Shown here one piece after another: positions 1 to 9,095 of a stretch of DNA of 64,000 nucleotides. The stretch is from contig NZ_CP034752.1 in NCBI RefSeq assembly GCF_004295645.1, positions 620,001 through 684,000 on the forward strand, written 5' to 3'. The notes under the pieces were generated by a model that was not told where the DNA came from, did not search any database, and saw only the letters and a program-made list of their open reading frames with translations. This stretch comes from Limnobaculum zhutongyuii. Its GTDB lineage: Bacteria > Pseudomonadota > Gammaproteobacteria > Enterobacterales > Enterobacteriaceae. The position numbers and the translations under genes are program-made. Numbering within the stretch: the stretch's first letter is position 1; every line of letters begins with the position of its first letter.

Positions 1-791
1 ATCATGGATTCATCAGCCGCTTGCTGTAAGGCTTTTTGGTCTTTTTCTGACAGGCCATCCCAGACTTTAGCTGAAATCACCAATACGTCAGGAATTGAGG
101 TGTGTTCATCAACGCTGTAGAACTTGGTCACTTCACCATGACGATTCAGGGTTAGTGCAGTCAGGTTGTTTTCTGCGGCGTCAACGACACCCTGTTGCAG
201 TGCAGTATATAACTCACCGTATGCCAGAGGAGTAGGGTTGCCTCCTAACAGTTTAATCATTTCAACTGCGCTTGGGCTTGGCTGAACGCGGACTTTTAAC
301 CCTTTGAGATCGTCCGGTGAGTTAATCGCTTTTTTAGCGTAGAAGCTACGAGAACCGGCGTCATAGTAAGTCAAACCAATAAAACCATTTGGTCGTGAAG
401 ATTGCAGAATGGATTTGCCTGATTCACTTAACATGGCGCGATAGTAGTGTTCACGATCGGTGAACAGATAAGGCATGTTAAAGGCACCATAGTTTTTGGC
501 GAAGGCTTCCAGCTCGGCAGCATTCGATTTTGCCATCGCCAGCGCGCCATTTTGTACCAGTTCCAGTGATTCTCGCTGGTCGCCCAATTGTGCATCCGGA
601 TAAATGCGGATAACCAGATTTCCATCGGATAATTCTTTTGCCCGACTTGCCATTTGTTCCATGGCCTTTTGCACCGGATGATTGCGGTTATGGTTATGGC
701 TGAGTTTCATCGTTACCGCAGCGTAGGCTGGTGCTGCCACCATCATGACGGAACCAATAATCAGAGGCAACAAGCCCTTCTTTAATGTCAT
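1..791 (-). CDS. TRAP transporter substrate-binding protein DctP family (partial, C-terminus beyond left edge)
   Basis: Periplasmic solute receptor of a tripartite ATP-independent transporter, which captures an organic acid and hands it to the DctQM permease. About 263 codons are visible. The ATG at 789-791 is preceded by AAGGAGAG at good spacing. It opens with a signal peptide of about 24 residues ending PAYA, followed by the mature start VTMKLSHNHN typical of DctP proteins, and later conserved stretches such as LGDQRESLELVQNG and GLKVRVQPSP. The C-terminus is cut by the window edge. It is transcribed away from dctQM, which is unusual for this family. Neighbouring hexuronate enzymes suggest a uronate or aldonate ligand; that is inference. 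Confidence 0.9.
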   Translation of the reverse strand, partial: MTLKKGLLPLIIGSVMMVAAPAYAAVTMKLSHNHNRNHPVQKAMEQMASRAKELSDGNLVIRIYPDAQLGDQRESLELVQNGALAMAKSNAAELEAFAKNYGAFNMPYLFTDREHYYRAMLSESGKSILQSSRPNGFIGLTYYDAGSRSFYAKKAINSPDDLKGLKVRVQPSPSAVEMIKLLGGNPTPLAYGELYTALQQGVVDAAENNLTALTLNRHGEVTKFYSVDEHTSIPDVLVISAKVWDGLSEKDQKALQQAADESM

Positions 792-903
792 GTAACTCTC
801 CTTCTGTCGTTGTTGTATTTTTCAGAGTGGATATAGCAGGGTATGCTCAGCAGGCTGACCACTTTGGGGTAAAAAGTCAAAATAAAATACAATAATAATG
901 TGA

Positions 904-917
904 ATTGGTTGACCAAT
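904..917. promoter_or_regulatory. Putative UxuR/ExuR-type operator, site 1
   Basis: Perfect palindrome ATTGGT-TG-ACCAAT between the divergent TRAP genes. It matches the remembered enterobacterial UxuR/ExuR operator core (ATTGGT, two bases, ACCAAT). The position, about 113 bp upstream of dctP and 200 bp upstream of dctQ, suits control of both directions. The rest of the 322-bp gap is AT-rich and carries no gene that I can see. Confidence 0.6.
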
Positions 918-1113
918 ATCTCAAAAATGCAATTAGGTCGCTTGAATTGATTGATCGAGAAACAGAAAAAATGTCTTATAACACGGACCAATATTGTGTG
1001 AAATTTAGACTTAATAAAAGTAATTATATTTAAATCATGTGGTTGTGGCTAAATAAATAGAATGAATTTGTTAGCTCTGCTAAATCAGCAATACCAGTAG
1101 GGAGTCAAACTTG

Positions 1114-1608
1114 ATGAATACACTTAAGAAAATGGTTGACCAATTTCTTGCGTGGGCGGTGATCCTTATTTCCAGCGTGCTTGTTCTTTGTGTTTTATGG
1201 CAGGTATTTTCTCGTTACTGTCTGGGAACTCCCAGCGTAGCTACCGATGAGATTGCCCGTTTTATGTTTATGTGGGTTGGTTTGGTGGGGGCGGCCTATG
1301 CGGTAAGTCTGAAACGCCATCTGGCCATCGATCTGCTGACGCAAAAATTAACCGGCACACGCAAGCTGGTTTCTGAAGTGGTCATAATTTTAATGACGCT
1401 CCTGTTTGCAGGACTGGTTATGGTGTACGGCGGCCTTGGCTTAGTTCAGAAAACCCTGAGCACTCAACAGCTCTCTCCGGCTTTAGGTATTCCCATGGGA
1501 TATATCTATTTCGCCATTCCTTTCAGTGGCATCGCCATTATTTTTTATTCACTGGTCGATTTACTGAACAAGTTTACACCGCATTCCTCTGTCAATACCG
1601 CAGGGTAA
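1114..1608 (+). CDS. TRAP transporter small permease DctQ family
   Basis: Small membrane subunit (164 residues) of the TRAP transporter, with four hydrophobic segments at roughly residues 10-32, 45-65, 85-105 and 125-147. The motif VFSRYCLGTPSVATDE near residue 30 matches the DctQ family signature. The ATG at 1114 is chosen over the adjacent TTG at 1111; GGGAG lies 9 bases upstream. It is followed after 78 bp by dctM, so the two are probably cotranscribed. Length is normal for the family. Confidence 0.92.
   Translation: MNTLKKMVDQFLAWAVILISSVLVLCVLWQVFSRYCLGTPSVATDEIARFMFMWVGLVGAAYAVSLKRHLAIDLLTQKLTGTRKLVSEVVIILMTLLFAGLVMVYGGLGLVQKTLSTQQLSPALGIPMGYIYFAIPFSGIAIIFYSLVDLLNKFTPHSSVNTAG
1131..1144. 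promoter_or_regulatory. Putative UxuR/ExuR-type operator, site 2 (inside dctQ)
   Basis: AATGGT-TG-ACCAAT differs by one base from the perfect palindrome at 904-917 and shares its TG centre. It lies within the first codons of dctQ, about 227 bp from site 1, so a dimer-dimer loop across the promoter region is possible. Being inside a reading frame, it could be chance. Confidence 0.4.
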
Positions 1609-1686
1609 CTGTGCTTTTCCATTAGTAGCCTGGGGCAGGATAGCTGACGGGTTTAATAACTAAATATTGAAAAAGGTAACTTAATC

Positions 1687-2991
1687 ATGGAATGGGATAT
1701 TATTTTGACGCTGTTTGGCGTTTTCGCTTTCCTGCTAATCATTGGTGTACCGATCTCTTTCTCTATCGGTCTGGCTTCGCTGGCGACCATTATGCTGTCG
1801 CTTCCTTTCGATCCGGCGATTGCCGTTATTGCCCAAAAAATGGCAACCGGATTGGATAGTTTCGCTTTATTAGCCATTCCGTTTTTTATTCTGGCAGGGA
1901 ATATCATGAACCGGGGCGGAATAGCGCTACGGTTGATTAACTTTGCCAAAGTGCTGGGGGGGCGTTTGCCCGGTCCGCTGGCTCACTGTAACGTATTAGC
2001 CAATATGATGTTTGGTGCACTGTCCGGCTCGGCGGTAGCATCGGCGGCGGCAGTCGGAGGCGTGATGTCTCCGATGCAGAAAAAAGAAGGGTACGATCCG
2101 GCGTTCTCTGCGGCGGTGAATATTACCTCTTGTCCTACCGGTTTGTTGATTCCGCCTTCTAATACTCTGATTGTCTATTCCCTGATTTCTGGTGGTACAT
2201 CTATTTCCGCCCTGTTTTTAGCCGGTTATTTGCCCGGTATTTTAATGGGGGTTGGTTTGATGATTGTGGCGGGGATCATTGCCAAGCGCAAAGGATACGG
2301 TCGTCCGGAGAAAGCCACCTGTTCAGAAGCCTTCTACCGTATGTTAGATGCTTTGCCTTCCCTGGCCCTGATAGTGGTGATCATGGGGGGAATTATTGCT
2401 GGTATTTTTACCGCGACAGAAGCCTCTGCGGTGGCGGTGGTATACACCATCGGATTATCAATGATCTACGGTGAAATGAAGCTGGCGGACTTGCCAAAAG
2501 TGATTCTTGATTCTGCGGTAACAACGTCTATCGTATTGCTGCTTATCGGTACTTCGATGGGGATGTCATGGGCGATGGCCAATGCCGATATCCCTTATAT
2601 GATCAGCGATGGTCTGAATGCGGTATCAGAGAATCCAATTATTATCCTGCTGATCATTAACGTTATCTTGTTAATTATCGGTGTGTTTATGGATATGACA
2701 CCGGCACTATTGATTTTTACTCCAATCTTCTTGCCTATGGCCAACCAGATGGGCATTGACCCGGTGCACTTTGGCATCATCATGACCTTTAACCTGTGTA
2801 TTGGTATCTGTACTCCACCGGTGGGAAGTGCGCTGTTTGTCGGCTGTAGCGTGGGTGATGTACCCATTGATAAGGTACTGAAACCGTTACTGCCGTTTTT
2901 CGCCATGTTGTTATTTACGCTGATGATGGTGACCTATATTCCGGAGATCAGCTTGTATTTACCAAGAACTATTTTGGGATATGGCGGTTAA
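1687..2991 (+). CDS. TRAP transporter large permease DctM family
   Basis: Large permease (434 residues, about 11-12 membrane segments) that uses the sodium gradient to import the solute delivered by DctP. Family signatures are visible: LAIPFFILAGNIM near residue 60, GALSGSAVASAAAVG near 117, IPPSNTLIVYSL near 155 and FTATEASAVAVVY near 237. Length and topology are normal. RBS AAGG precedes the ATG. It lies between dctQ and a mannonate oxidoreductase gene, with a hairpin in the gap that may reduce read-through. Confidence 0.95.
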   Translation: MEWDIILTLFGVFAFLLIIGVPISFSIGLASLATIMLSLPFDPAIAVIAQKMATGLDSFALLAIPFFILAGNIMNRGGIALRLINFAKVLGGRLPGPLAHCNVLANMMFGALSGSAVASAAAVGGVMSPMQKKEGYDPAFSAAVNITSCPTGLLIPPSNTLIVYSLISGGTSISALFLAGYLPGILMGVGLMIVAGIIAKRKGYGRPEKATCSEAFYRMLDALPSLALIVVIMGGIIAGIFTATEASAVAVVYTIGLSMIYGEMKLADLPKVILDSAVTTSIVLLLIGTSMGMSWAMANADIPYMISDGLNAVSENPIIILLIINVILLIIGVFMDMTPALLIFTPIFLPMANQMGIDPVHFGIIMTFNLCIGICTPPVGSALFVGCSVGDVPIDKVLKPLLPFFAMLLFTLMMVTYIPEISLYLPRTILGYGG

Positions 2992-3022
2992 TTATCGACA
3001 TTTAACCTGAAGTAAACAAGAT

Positions 3023-3058
3023 ACGGCGGTTTCCCGGTAACAGGTTGACCGCCGTTTC
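3023..3058 (+). terminator. Hairpin between dctM and uxuB, possible partial terminator
   Basis: ACGGCGGT at 3023-3030 pairs with ACCGCCGT at 3048-3055, followed by TTTC. The loop is long (17 bases) and the T-run short, so it may attenuate or mark the mRNA end rather than stop transcription fully. Confidence 0.45.
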
Positions 3059-3095
3059 TGCGCCATTTGTTATTCGAACAATTATGGGATGTAAC

Positions 3096-4577
3096 ATGAA
3101 AACCATTGATAACAGCCAGCTACCTGCTTCGGTACAACGGCCAACTTACGATCGCCATCAGTTAAAAAGCCGTATTGTGCATTTAGGGTTCGGTGCATTT
3201 CATCGCGCTCATCAGGCATTGTTAACCAACCGGGTTTTGCAGCTGTCTGGTGGTGACTGGGGGATCTGTGAAGTGAATCTGTTTGGGGGAGAAACATTAA
3301 TTGAAACACTTCGTCAGCAGGATCACTTGTATAGCGTCTTGGAGAAAGGAGCGGAAAGTAATCAGGCGCTGATTATTGGTTCAGTGACTGAATCCCTGCA
3401 CTCTGAGTTGGATGGTATAGAAAGCGTTATTGAGAAAATGGCTGAACCTCAGGTGGCCATTGTGTCTATGACTATCACCGAGAAAGGCTATTGTGTACTG
3501 CCCGGCGGAGGTGGTTTGGATGTTAATAACGCATTAATTAAGGCCGATTTGTCGCAACCACACCAACCTAAATCTGCGATTGGGGTCATTGTTGAAGCTT
3601 TACGCCGTCGTCGTGAGCGTGGGCTGGTGCCTTTCACCGTGCTGTCCTGTGATAACATTCCGGAGAATGGACATATTGTTAAGCAGGCAGTCATTGGATT
3701 AGCCGAAGCCAGCGATGCTGAACTGGCCGACTGGATAAAGCAGAATGTACCTTTTCCCAGTACCATGGTGGATAGAATTGTTCCTGCCATTACCGATGAA
3801 ACGTTGGCAGAAATAGAACAAGCATTAGGGGTAAGCGATCCATGCGGTATTGCCTGTGAACCTTTTATTCAATGGGTCGTGGAAGATAACTTTATTGCCG
3901 GGCGTCCCCAGTGGGAAACCATTGGTGCTGAATTAGTTGATAATGTACTGCCTTATGAAGAGATGAAGCTGAGAATGCTAAACGGCAGTCACTCCTTCCT
4001 AGCCTATTTAGGCTATCTGGCAGGGTATCAGCATATTAACGACTGTATGACTGACAGTGCTTATCGTGCTGCAGCTCACCGATTGATGCTGCAAGAGCAA
4101 GCACCAACGCTAAGCCTGAAGAATGTTGATTTAGCTGGCTATGCTGACCGTTTGATTGAACGTTATAGCAATCCTTCTTTGAAGCACCGCACCTGGCAGA
4201 TAGCGATGGATGGCACCCAAAAGTTGCCGCAGCGAATGTTAGATTCCGTTCGCTGGCATCTGGCCCACAACAGTCGTTTTGATTGTCTGGCATTAGGTAT
4301 TGCAGGGTGGATGCGTTACGTTGGCGGGATTGATGATGCAGGTGCCGCTATTGATGTTCGTGACCCAATGGTGGAGCGTCTTAAACAAATATGTGCTTCA
4401 ACCAAGGATGGGACTGAAAGAGTGCAGGGCCTATTAGCCTTGGAAGAAATATTTGGCACAGTATTACCGCAGGAACCTCGCTTTGTTGAGGCGGTGACTC
4501 ATAGTTACCTAATACTGATGGAACAAGGGGCCAGAGATACCGTTCATCAGTTGATTAGTCAGGGGAGTATTCAATGA
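3096..4577 (+). CDS. uxuB: D-mannonate oxidoreductase (fructuronate reductase)
   Basis: NAD-dependent reduction of D-fructuronate to D-mannonate in glucuronate catabolism (493 residues; E. coli UxuB is 486). The similarity to UxuB runs throughout: SRIVHLGFGAFHRAHQAL near the start (dinucleotide-binding N-terminus), the block FTVLSCDNIPENGH, TMVDRIVPAIT, and the catalytic helix MKLRMLNGSHSFLAYLGYL of the polyol dehydrogenase family with its Lys/Asn/His cluster. The ATG at 3096 fits the UxuB N-terminus; an in-frame ATG at 3084 and a TTG at 3045 exist but add residues unlike the family. Its stop overlaps the uxaC start. UxuB is chosen over UxaB (tagaturonate reductase) on sequence likeness. Confidence 0.92.
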   Translation: MKTIDNSQLPASVQRPTYDRHQLKSRIVHLGFGAFHRAHQALLTNRVLQLSGGDWGICEVNLFGGETLIETLRQQDHLYSVLEKGAESNQALIIGSVTESLHSELDGIESVIEKMAEPQVAIVSMTITEKGYCVLPGGGGLDVNNALIKADLSQPHQPKSAIGVIVEALRRRRERGLVPFTVLSCDNIPENGHIVKQAVIGLAEASDAELADWIKQNVPFPSTMVDRIVPAITDETLAEIEQALGVSDPCGIACEPFIQWVVEDNFIAGRPQWETIGAELVDNVLPYEEMKLRMLNGSHSFLAYLGYLAGYQHINDCMTDSAYRAAAHRLMLQEQAPTLSLKNVDLAGYADRLIERYSNPSLKHRTWQIAMDGTQKLPQRMLDSVRWHLAHNSRFDCLALGIAGWMRYVGGIDDAGAAIDVRDPMVERLKQICASTKDGTERVQGLLALEEIFGTVLPQEPRFVEAVTHSYLILMEQGARDTVHQLISQGSIQ

Positions 4578-5986
4578 TGAAAGATTTTTTAGCGGATGAT
4601 TTTTTATTATCCACCGATGCGGCTCAGCGCCTCTATTTTGACTATGCGGCACCTCAACCTATTTTTGACTATCACTGTCATCTGCCGCCAAAAGATATTA
4701 TGGAAGACCGTCGCTTTGGCAACTTGTCAGAAATCTGGCTGGCGGGGGATCATTACAAGTGGCGGGTACTGAGAACCGCAGGTATTGATGAGCGGTTTAT
4801 TACCGGAGATGCCAGCGATTATGAGAAATATCTGGCCTGGGCATCAGTGGTTCCTAAAACCTTAGGAAATCCAATCTACCACTGGACTCATCTGGAACTG
4901 AAACGCCCGTTTGGCATCAGTAATATTTGTCTGAGCTCTGACACTGCGGAGCAAGTCTGGCAGCAGGCTAATACATTACTGGCACAACCTCAATTTTCTG
5001 CCCGTGGAATTATGCAGCAGATGAAGGTGAAAATGGTCGGTACCACTGATGATCCTGTTGATACTCTTGAATATCATCGCGGTATTGCAAAGGATGACTC
5101 TTTTGATATTCGGGTATGCCCAAGCTGGCGGCCGGATCGCGCTTTCAAAATTGATTTACCCGGATTTACTGATTACCTTCCGCTGTTAGAGAAGGCTGCC
5201 GATACCAGTATTCATGGTTTCACTGATTTACTGAAAGCACTGGAAAAACGTCTGGACCACTTTGCTGCTCATGGCTGTGTTGCTGCCGATCATGGTGTGG
5301 AGATCGTGCGTTTTGCTGAAATACCGGCAGTAACTGAACTGGACCGTATCTTGCGTCAGCGTTTATCGGGCCAGACGTTAAGCGAATTAGAGATTGCACA
5401 GTTCAGCACTGCTGTTCAGGTCTGGCTGGGTCGTCAATATCACCAGCGCGGTTGGGTAATGCAGCTACATATTGGTGCGTTACGCAATAATAGCCAGCGT
5501 ATGTTCGCCAGATTGGGTGCAGATGCCGGTTTTGATTCCATTGGCGATCGCCCGGTTGCTGAGTCGCTATCCCGCTTGCTTAATGAGCTGGATAAAGACG
5601 ACAACCTGCCGAAAACTATTCTCTATTGTCTGAATCCATCAGATAACGAAGTGCTGGCCACCATGTGTGGTAATTTCCAGGGCGGTGGTATTGCCGGGAA
5701 AGTACAGTTTGGTTCTGGCTGGTGGTTTAACGATCAGAAAGATGGCATGCAGCGCCAGATGATGCAGTTGTCACAGCTGGGCTTGTTGAGTCAATTTATC
5801 GGTATGCTGACCGATTCGAGGAGCTTCCTTTCTTATACCCGTCATGAGTATTTTCGCCGCATTCTGTGCGATATGGTGGGTGGCTGGATGCATAACGGTG
5901 AAATCCCTCATGATTATCAGCTGGTGGGAAGTATGATTGAAGATATCTGTTATGGGAATGCAGAGCGTTATTTTAGGCTGAAGTAA
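4574..5986 (+). CDS. uxaC: Glucuronate/galacturonate isomerase
   Basis: Uronate isomerase converting D-glucuronate to D-fructuronate (and galacturonate to tagaturonate), the step before UxuB. 470 residues, the usual length. The amidohydrolase-like barrel is recognisable from the DYHCHLPPKDI motif near residue 33, TTDDP near 160, CPSWRPDRAF, the long MQLHIGALRNNS block and WWFNDQKDGM near 385. The ATG overlaps the uxuB stop by four bases, indicating translational coupling. A bidirectional terminator follows. UxuA (mannonate dehydratase) is not in the window. Confidence 0.96.
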   Translation: MMKDFLADDFLLSTDAAQRLYFDYAAPQPIFDYHCHLPPKDIMEDRRFGNLSEIWLAGDHYKWRVLRTAGIDERFITGDASDYEKYLAWASVVPKTLGNPIYHWTHLELKRPFGISNICLSSDTAEQVWQQANTLLAQPQFSARGIMQQMKVKMVGTTDDPVDTLEYHRGIAKDDSFDIRVCPSWRPDRAFKIDLPGFTDYLPLLEKAADTSIHGFTDLLKALEKRLDHFAAHGCVAADHGVEIVRFAEIPAVTELDRILRQRLSGQTLSELEIAQFSTAVQVWLGRQYHQRGWVMQLHIGALRNNSQRMFARLGADAGFDSIGDRPVAESLSRLLNELDKDDNLPKTILYCLNPSDNEVLATMCGNFQGGGIAGKVQFGSGWWFNDQKDGMQRQMMQLSQLGLLSQFIGMLTDSRSFLSYTRHEYFRRILCDMVGGWMHNGEIPHDYQLVGSMIEDICYGNAERYFRLK

Positions 5987-6011
5987 ACGGATTATTTCTT
6001 TACGAATAATA

Positions 6012-6043
6012 AATATAACCCGCCGATTGGCGGGCTATATTTA
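6012..6043. terminator. Bidirectional terminator between uxaC and the Fe-S protein gene
   Basis: ATAACCCGCC and GGCGGGCTAT flank the tetraloop GATT, with A-rich sequence on the left and TATATTTAT on the right. It sits between convergent genes and can serve both. Confidence 0.75.
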
Positions 6044-7201
6044 TCAAGGATGACTCAGCATCTGGCTGCCGGGAATTAAACGATAGTAAAACTGTTCTGG
6101 CAGGTTAGTTTCCCAATGGCCGGCATATTTAGCATAGCCAATGGTTCCCCCCAGAATAAGCGTTAACAGTAGTGCTACCACCATGCCGGAAACTCCTCTG
6201 GTGCGAGTTTGACCCGGTGCTCCCGTTGGTTTTGCGATGGAAAATACTAATGTGTCTTTTGCCGGGCAGGATTCAACGCAGCTCATACAGGCAGTGCATT
6301 CCACAGTACGAACCTGAATCAATCTATCGACGGGAATACGTGAAGGGCAAGCTTTGGCACATTTGCCACAGTCAATACAGCTTTCTGGGTTACGGCGAAT
6401 TTTAAACGGCGAGAGTAGTGAAAATAGCCCCAGCAGCGCCCCGTACGGACAAAGATAACGACACCAGAGGTTTTGAATAAACAGGCTGCCAAATGCCAGC
6501 ACAATAACTGAAATTAGCGTAGTTTCCCCGATAAAACGAAAGAAGTTCAGCATTTTTACGTCAGCAATTAAACCATAAGGGGACATCAGAAATGCCTGAA
6601 TAGCTTCAATCGGCATTGGAACAACCAGGTACAGGAAAAATCCCAGTAATAAATACTTCAGGCTGCGCAAAGGGATATCTAACCAACGCGGTGGAAAGAA
6701 CGTTTGACCAAACAGCTTTTTTCCCAGTTTGCCTAACATTTCAGATAACGTACCCACCGGGCATAACCACGAGCAAAAGGCTTTTTTCAACAGCAGTGCC
6801 ATCAACAAGAAGGCCAGTAATAACAGCATGGATGCCGCATGGATGGGGGGAATGTTCCAGGTCTCCAGCGTGTATTTGAGGTTCATCAAACCTGCTATGG
6901 GTAACCAGCCTTCAATGCCAGCCGGACGTGAGACATAGGCGGTCGCACCGCCAGTTTCATAAAATCTCACCCAAAAGTAGAAAGTGGTGCAGATATAAAC
7001 ATTCATCAGCACCAATATGAGCTGTGTGCCATGTCGCCAAAGTTTGCCATTGCGGACATCATTCCAGGGCAGCTTACCCGCGATGGTACCCGGACGGCGA
7101 ACTAACCTTATACGGGAGCGGGAAGCCGCCTGCTCTATATCATCAGTTGAACATAAAGCATGAACATCAGATTCTGACTGGTGTTGGGGAAGATTTTTCA
7201 T
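6044..7201 (-). CDS. Membrane-bound 4Fe-4S electron-transfer protein, NapH/YccM-like
   Basis: Inner-membrane polyferredoxin of about 385 residues. Two paired cysteine motifs within membrane segments (CSWLCPVG near residue 150 and CRYLCPYG near 255) are those of the NapH/NosR/CcoG group. They are followed by two ferredoxin clusters, CIDCGKCAKACP and CTACMSCVESCP, and a last membrane helix near the C-terminus. Such proteins pass electrons between quinol or ferredoxin donors and periplasmic reductases. The ATG at 7199-7201 with upstream AGGTGA is preferred over an upstream TTG at 7216. No nap, nos or reductase gene is adjacent, so the partner is unknown. E. coli YccM is the nearest relative I can suggest. 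Confidence 0.8.
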   Translation of the reverse strand: MKNLPQHQSESDVHALCSTDDIEQAASRSRIRLVRRPGTIAGKLPWNDVRNGKLWRHGTQLILVLMNVYICTTFYFWVRFYETGGATAYVSRPAGIEGWLPIAGLMNLKYTLETWNIPPIHAASMLLLLAFLLMALLLKKAFCSWLCPVGTLSEMLGKLGKKLFGQTFFPPRWLDIPLRSLKYLLLGFFLYLVVPMPIEAIQAFLMSPYGLIADVKMLNFFRFIGETTLISVIVLAFGSLFIQNLWCRYLCPYGALLGLFSLLSPFKIRRNPESCIDCGKCAKACPSRIPVDRLIQVRTVECTACMSCVESCPAKDTLVFSIAKPTGAPGQTRTRGVSGMVVALLLTLILGGTIGYAKYAGHWETNLPEQFYYRLIPGSQMLSHP

Positions 7202-7541
7202 AATCACCTGGCACAAGCAGCAATGGATGCAGGCATCCGGTTAATTGGCGTGAAATGAGTGTGTTATGAAAGAATATTGCATGATAAATGCATGTTTATT
7301 GAGATAGATCGGGTTTGCCCGTATTAATCTTCAATTCACCTCTTTTGAGGTAGTGGAGCTGGCTTTTTTTTCAGTTTGAGAAAAATTAATCTGACTTTTC
7401 AATCGGATTAATCCCAATCATTCACTACTATTTATATTGAAAAGCGTTATGGTAAGGCACTATTGACCGCCCAATCTGATAATAATGACTGAGTAACAAG
7501 GTTCCGGGCGATGAATTTACAGCGACAGAGTCACCATTTTT
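7202..7541. other. Intergenic region between divergent Fe-S protein gene and mgtE
   Basis: About 340 bp, AT-rich, presumably holding both promoters. A small hairpin CCTC-TTTT-GAGG near 7338 is visible. I do not see a convincing M-box magnesium riboswitch. A 14-codon frame at 7511-7555 overlaps the start of mgtE and is treated under findings. Confidence 0.4.
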
Positions 7542-8996
7542 ATGATGCAGAATGAAATCAATAACCAGATACATAATGAAAAAATGACCGGTTCAAAACT
7601 GGAGCATAATCGTCAGCGGATTATGCAGTTACTGTCTGACCATTTGCTGGTGGCGGCGATTGATTACGGTAAACAATCCTCCAGTTTATCCGATCCTTCA
7701 CTGATGAAAGGCGTGCATGAGCTTCGACAGCTGGTCAATAAGCTACATGCTGCTGACCTTGCGGATTTGCTGGAGTCTTTGCCAAAGGGCAAACGTCAGG
7801 CTATCTGGTCTCTGTTGAGCGATAAAAAACGCGGTAAAACGCTGATTGAAGCATCAGATGCCGTTTGGGATAGCCTGATTGAGGATATGAGCGATCGTCA
7901 GTTACTGTCGGCGTTGCAGCATCTGGATTTGAATGAGCAAGCCTATCTGGCTGGTCATCTCCCGCGCGATCTGGTTGAACAATTATTGGCCTCTCTGGAT
8001 GCACATCAGCGTGCAAGAATCAGTGAAGTGATTCATCTGGGGAGAGATAAAGTCGGTGCCCTGATGGATTTTGAACTGATAGCCATTCGTGATGATATTT
8101 CACTGGCAACAGTACTGCGCTTTTTGCAAAAGCGTAAAACCATCGCTGATTCTACCGATAAACTGTTTGTTATCGATAGAGAAAACCGCCTGATGGGTGA
8201 GTTACTGATTACCGATATCTTATTGCATACACCGGAAACCAAAGTTTCCGCACTGATGCATACTGAACCTCTTACTTTTTTACCCGATGACAATGCTGAA
8301 GAGGCAGCCGGTGCTTTCGAACGTTATAACCTGATTAGCGCCGCAGTAGTGAATCATCAAAACAAATTGATTGGGCGTTTAACCGTAGAAGATGTTGTTA
8401 ATGTGGTGATTGAAGAAAGCGATAATGATTTGCGCCGTATGGGGGGCTTAAGTGAGAAAGAGGATATCTTTGCCCCGATTCTGACTTCAGTTCGCCAGCG
8501 TTCAGCATGGCTGGCGATTAATCTCTGTACTGCTTTTATCGCATCACGGGTCATTGGGTTGTTTGAAGGAACGATCTCGGAGCTGGTAGCACTGGCGACG
8601 TTAATGCCAATTGTGGCTGGTATTGGGGGAAACACCGGTAACCAGACGATTACCATGATTGTACGAGCATTAGCTTTACACCATATTCGCTCCGAAGATA
8701 TGCCATTTATGCTGTTACGTGAACTGGGTGTGGCGGTGATTAACGGTCTGGTTTGGGGTGGTGTAATGGGTGGAATTACCTGGCTGTTATACGGTAACCC
8801 ATTAATGGGGGGGGTAATGACACTGGCGATGTTGCTCAACCTGCTGCTGGCTGCTTTAATGGGGGTAATTATTCCAATTACTATGAACCGGCTGGGCAAA
8901 GATCCGGCCATTGGTTCCAGCGTGATGATCACTGCGATTACAGATACCGGCGGATTTTTTATTTTTCTTGGGTTGGCGACGCTATTTCTGGTTTAA
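7542..8996 (+). CDS. mgtE: Magnesium transporter MgtE
   Basis: Homodimeric Mg2+ channel of the inner membrane, 484 residues. The order is the family's: a superhelical MgtE_N domain (about residues 30-165) with VNKLHAADLADLLESLP, two CBS domains (about 170-290), and a C-terminal pore domain of five membrane helices that begins near 320 and carries the signature MPIVAGIGGNTGNQT near residue 355. The N-terminal and CBS domains close the pore when cytosolic Mg2+ is high. The chosen ATG has only a poor Shine-Dalgarno; an ATG at 7545 follows directly and another lies at 7584. Length supports the upstream start. Confidence 0.94.
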   Translation: MMQNEINNQIHNEKMTGSKLEHNRQRIMQLLSDHLLVAAIDYGKQSSSLSDPSLMKGVHELRQLVNKLHAADLADLLESLPKGKRQAIWSLLSDKKRGKTLIEASDAVWDSLIEDMSDRQLLSALQHLDLNEQAYLAGHLPRDLVEQLLASLDAHQRARISEVIHLGRDKVGALMDFELIAIRDDISLATVLRFLQKRKTIADSTDKLFVIDRENRLMGELLITDILLHTPETKVSALMHTEPLTFLPDDNAEEAAGAFERYNLISAAVVNHQNKLIGRLTVEDVVNVVIEESDNDLRRMGGLSEKEDIFAPILTSVRQRSAWLAINLCTAFIASRVIGLFEGTISELVALATLMPIVAGIGGNTGNQTITMIVRALALHHIRSEDMPFMLLRELGVAVINGLVWGGVMGGITWLLYGNPLMGGVMTLAMLLNLLLAALMGVIIPITMNRLGKDPAIGSSVMITAITDTGGFFIFLGLATLFLV

Positions 8997-9039
8997 CAAC
9001 ATACAGAAAAGCAGGACGGAAATCTGTTTAACCAAGATT

Positions 9040-9082
9040 CCGGCCTGACTAATCTGTAACTATCATAGATTAGTCAGGCCGG
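9040..9082. terminator. Long perfect hairpin between mgtE and ulaR
   Basis: Sixteen-base arms CCGGCCTGACTAATCT (9040-9055) and its exact complement (9067-9082) enclose an 11-base loop. It lies between convergent genes, so a bidirectional transcription end is likely although there is no clean T-run on either side. Confidence 0.6.
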
Positions 9083-9095
9083 AGGTTATCAATAT

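Noticed and set aside
7202..7541. M-box magnesium riboswitch before mgtE
   Set aside because: No recognisable M-box core; only a small hairpin and AT-rich DNA.
8357..8932. 191-codon minus-strand frame opposite the mgtE pore domain
   Set aside because: Antisense shadow of a well-conserved membrane domain; composition is unlike a real protein.
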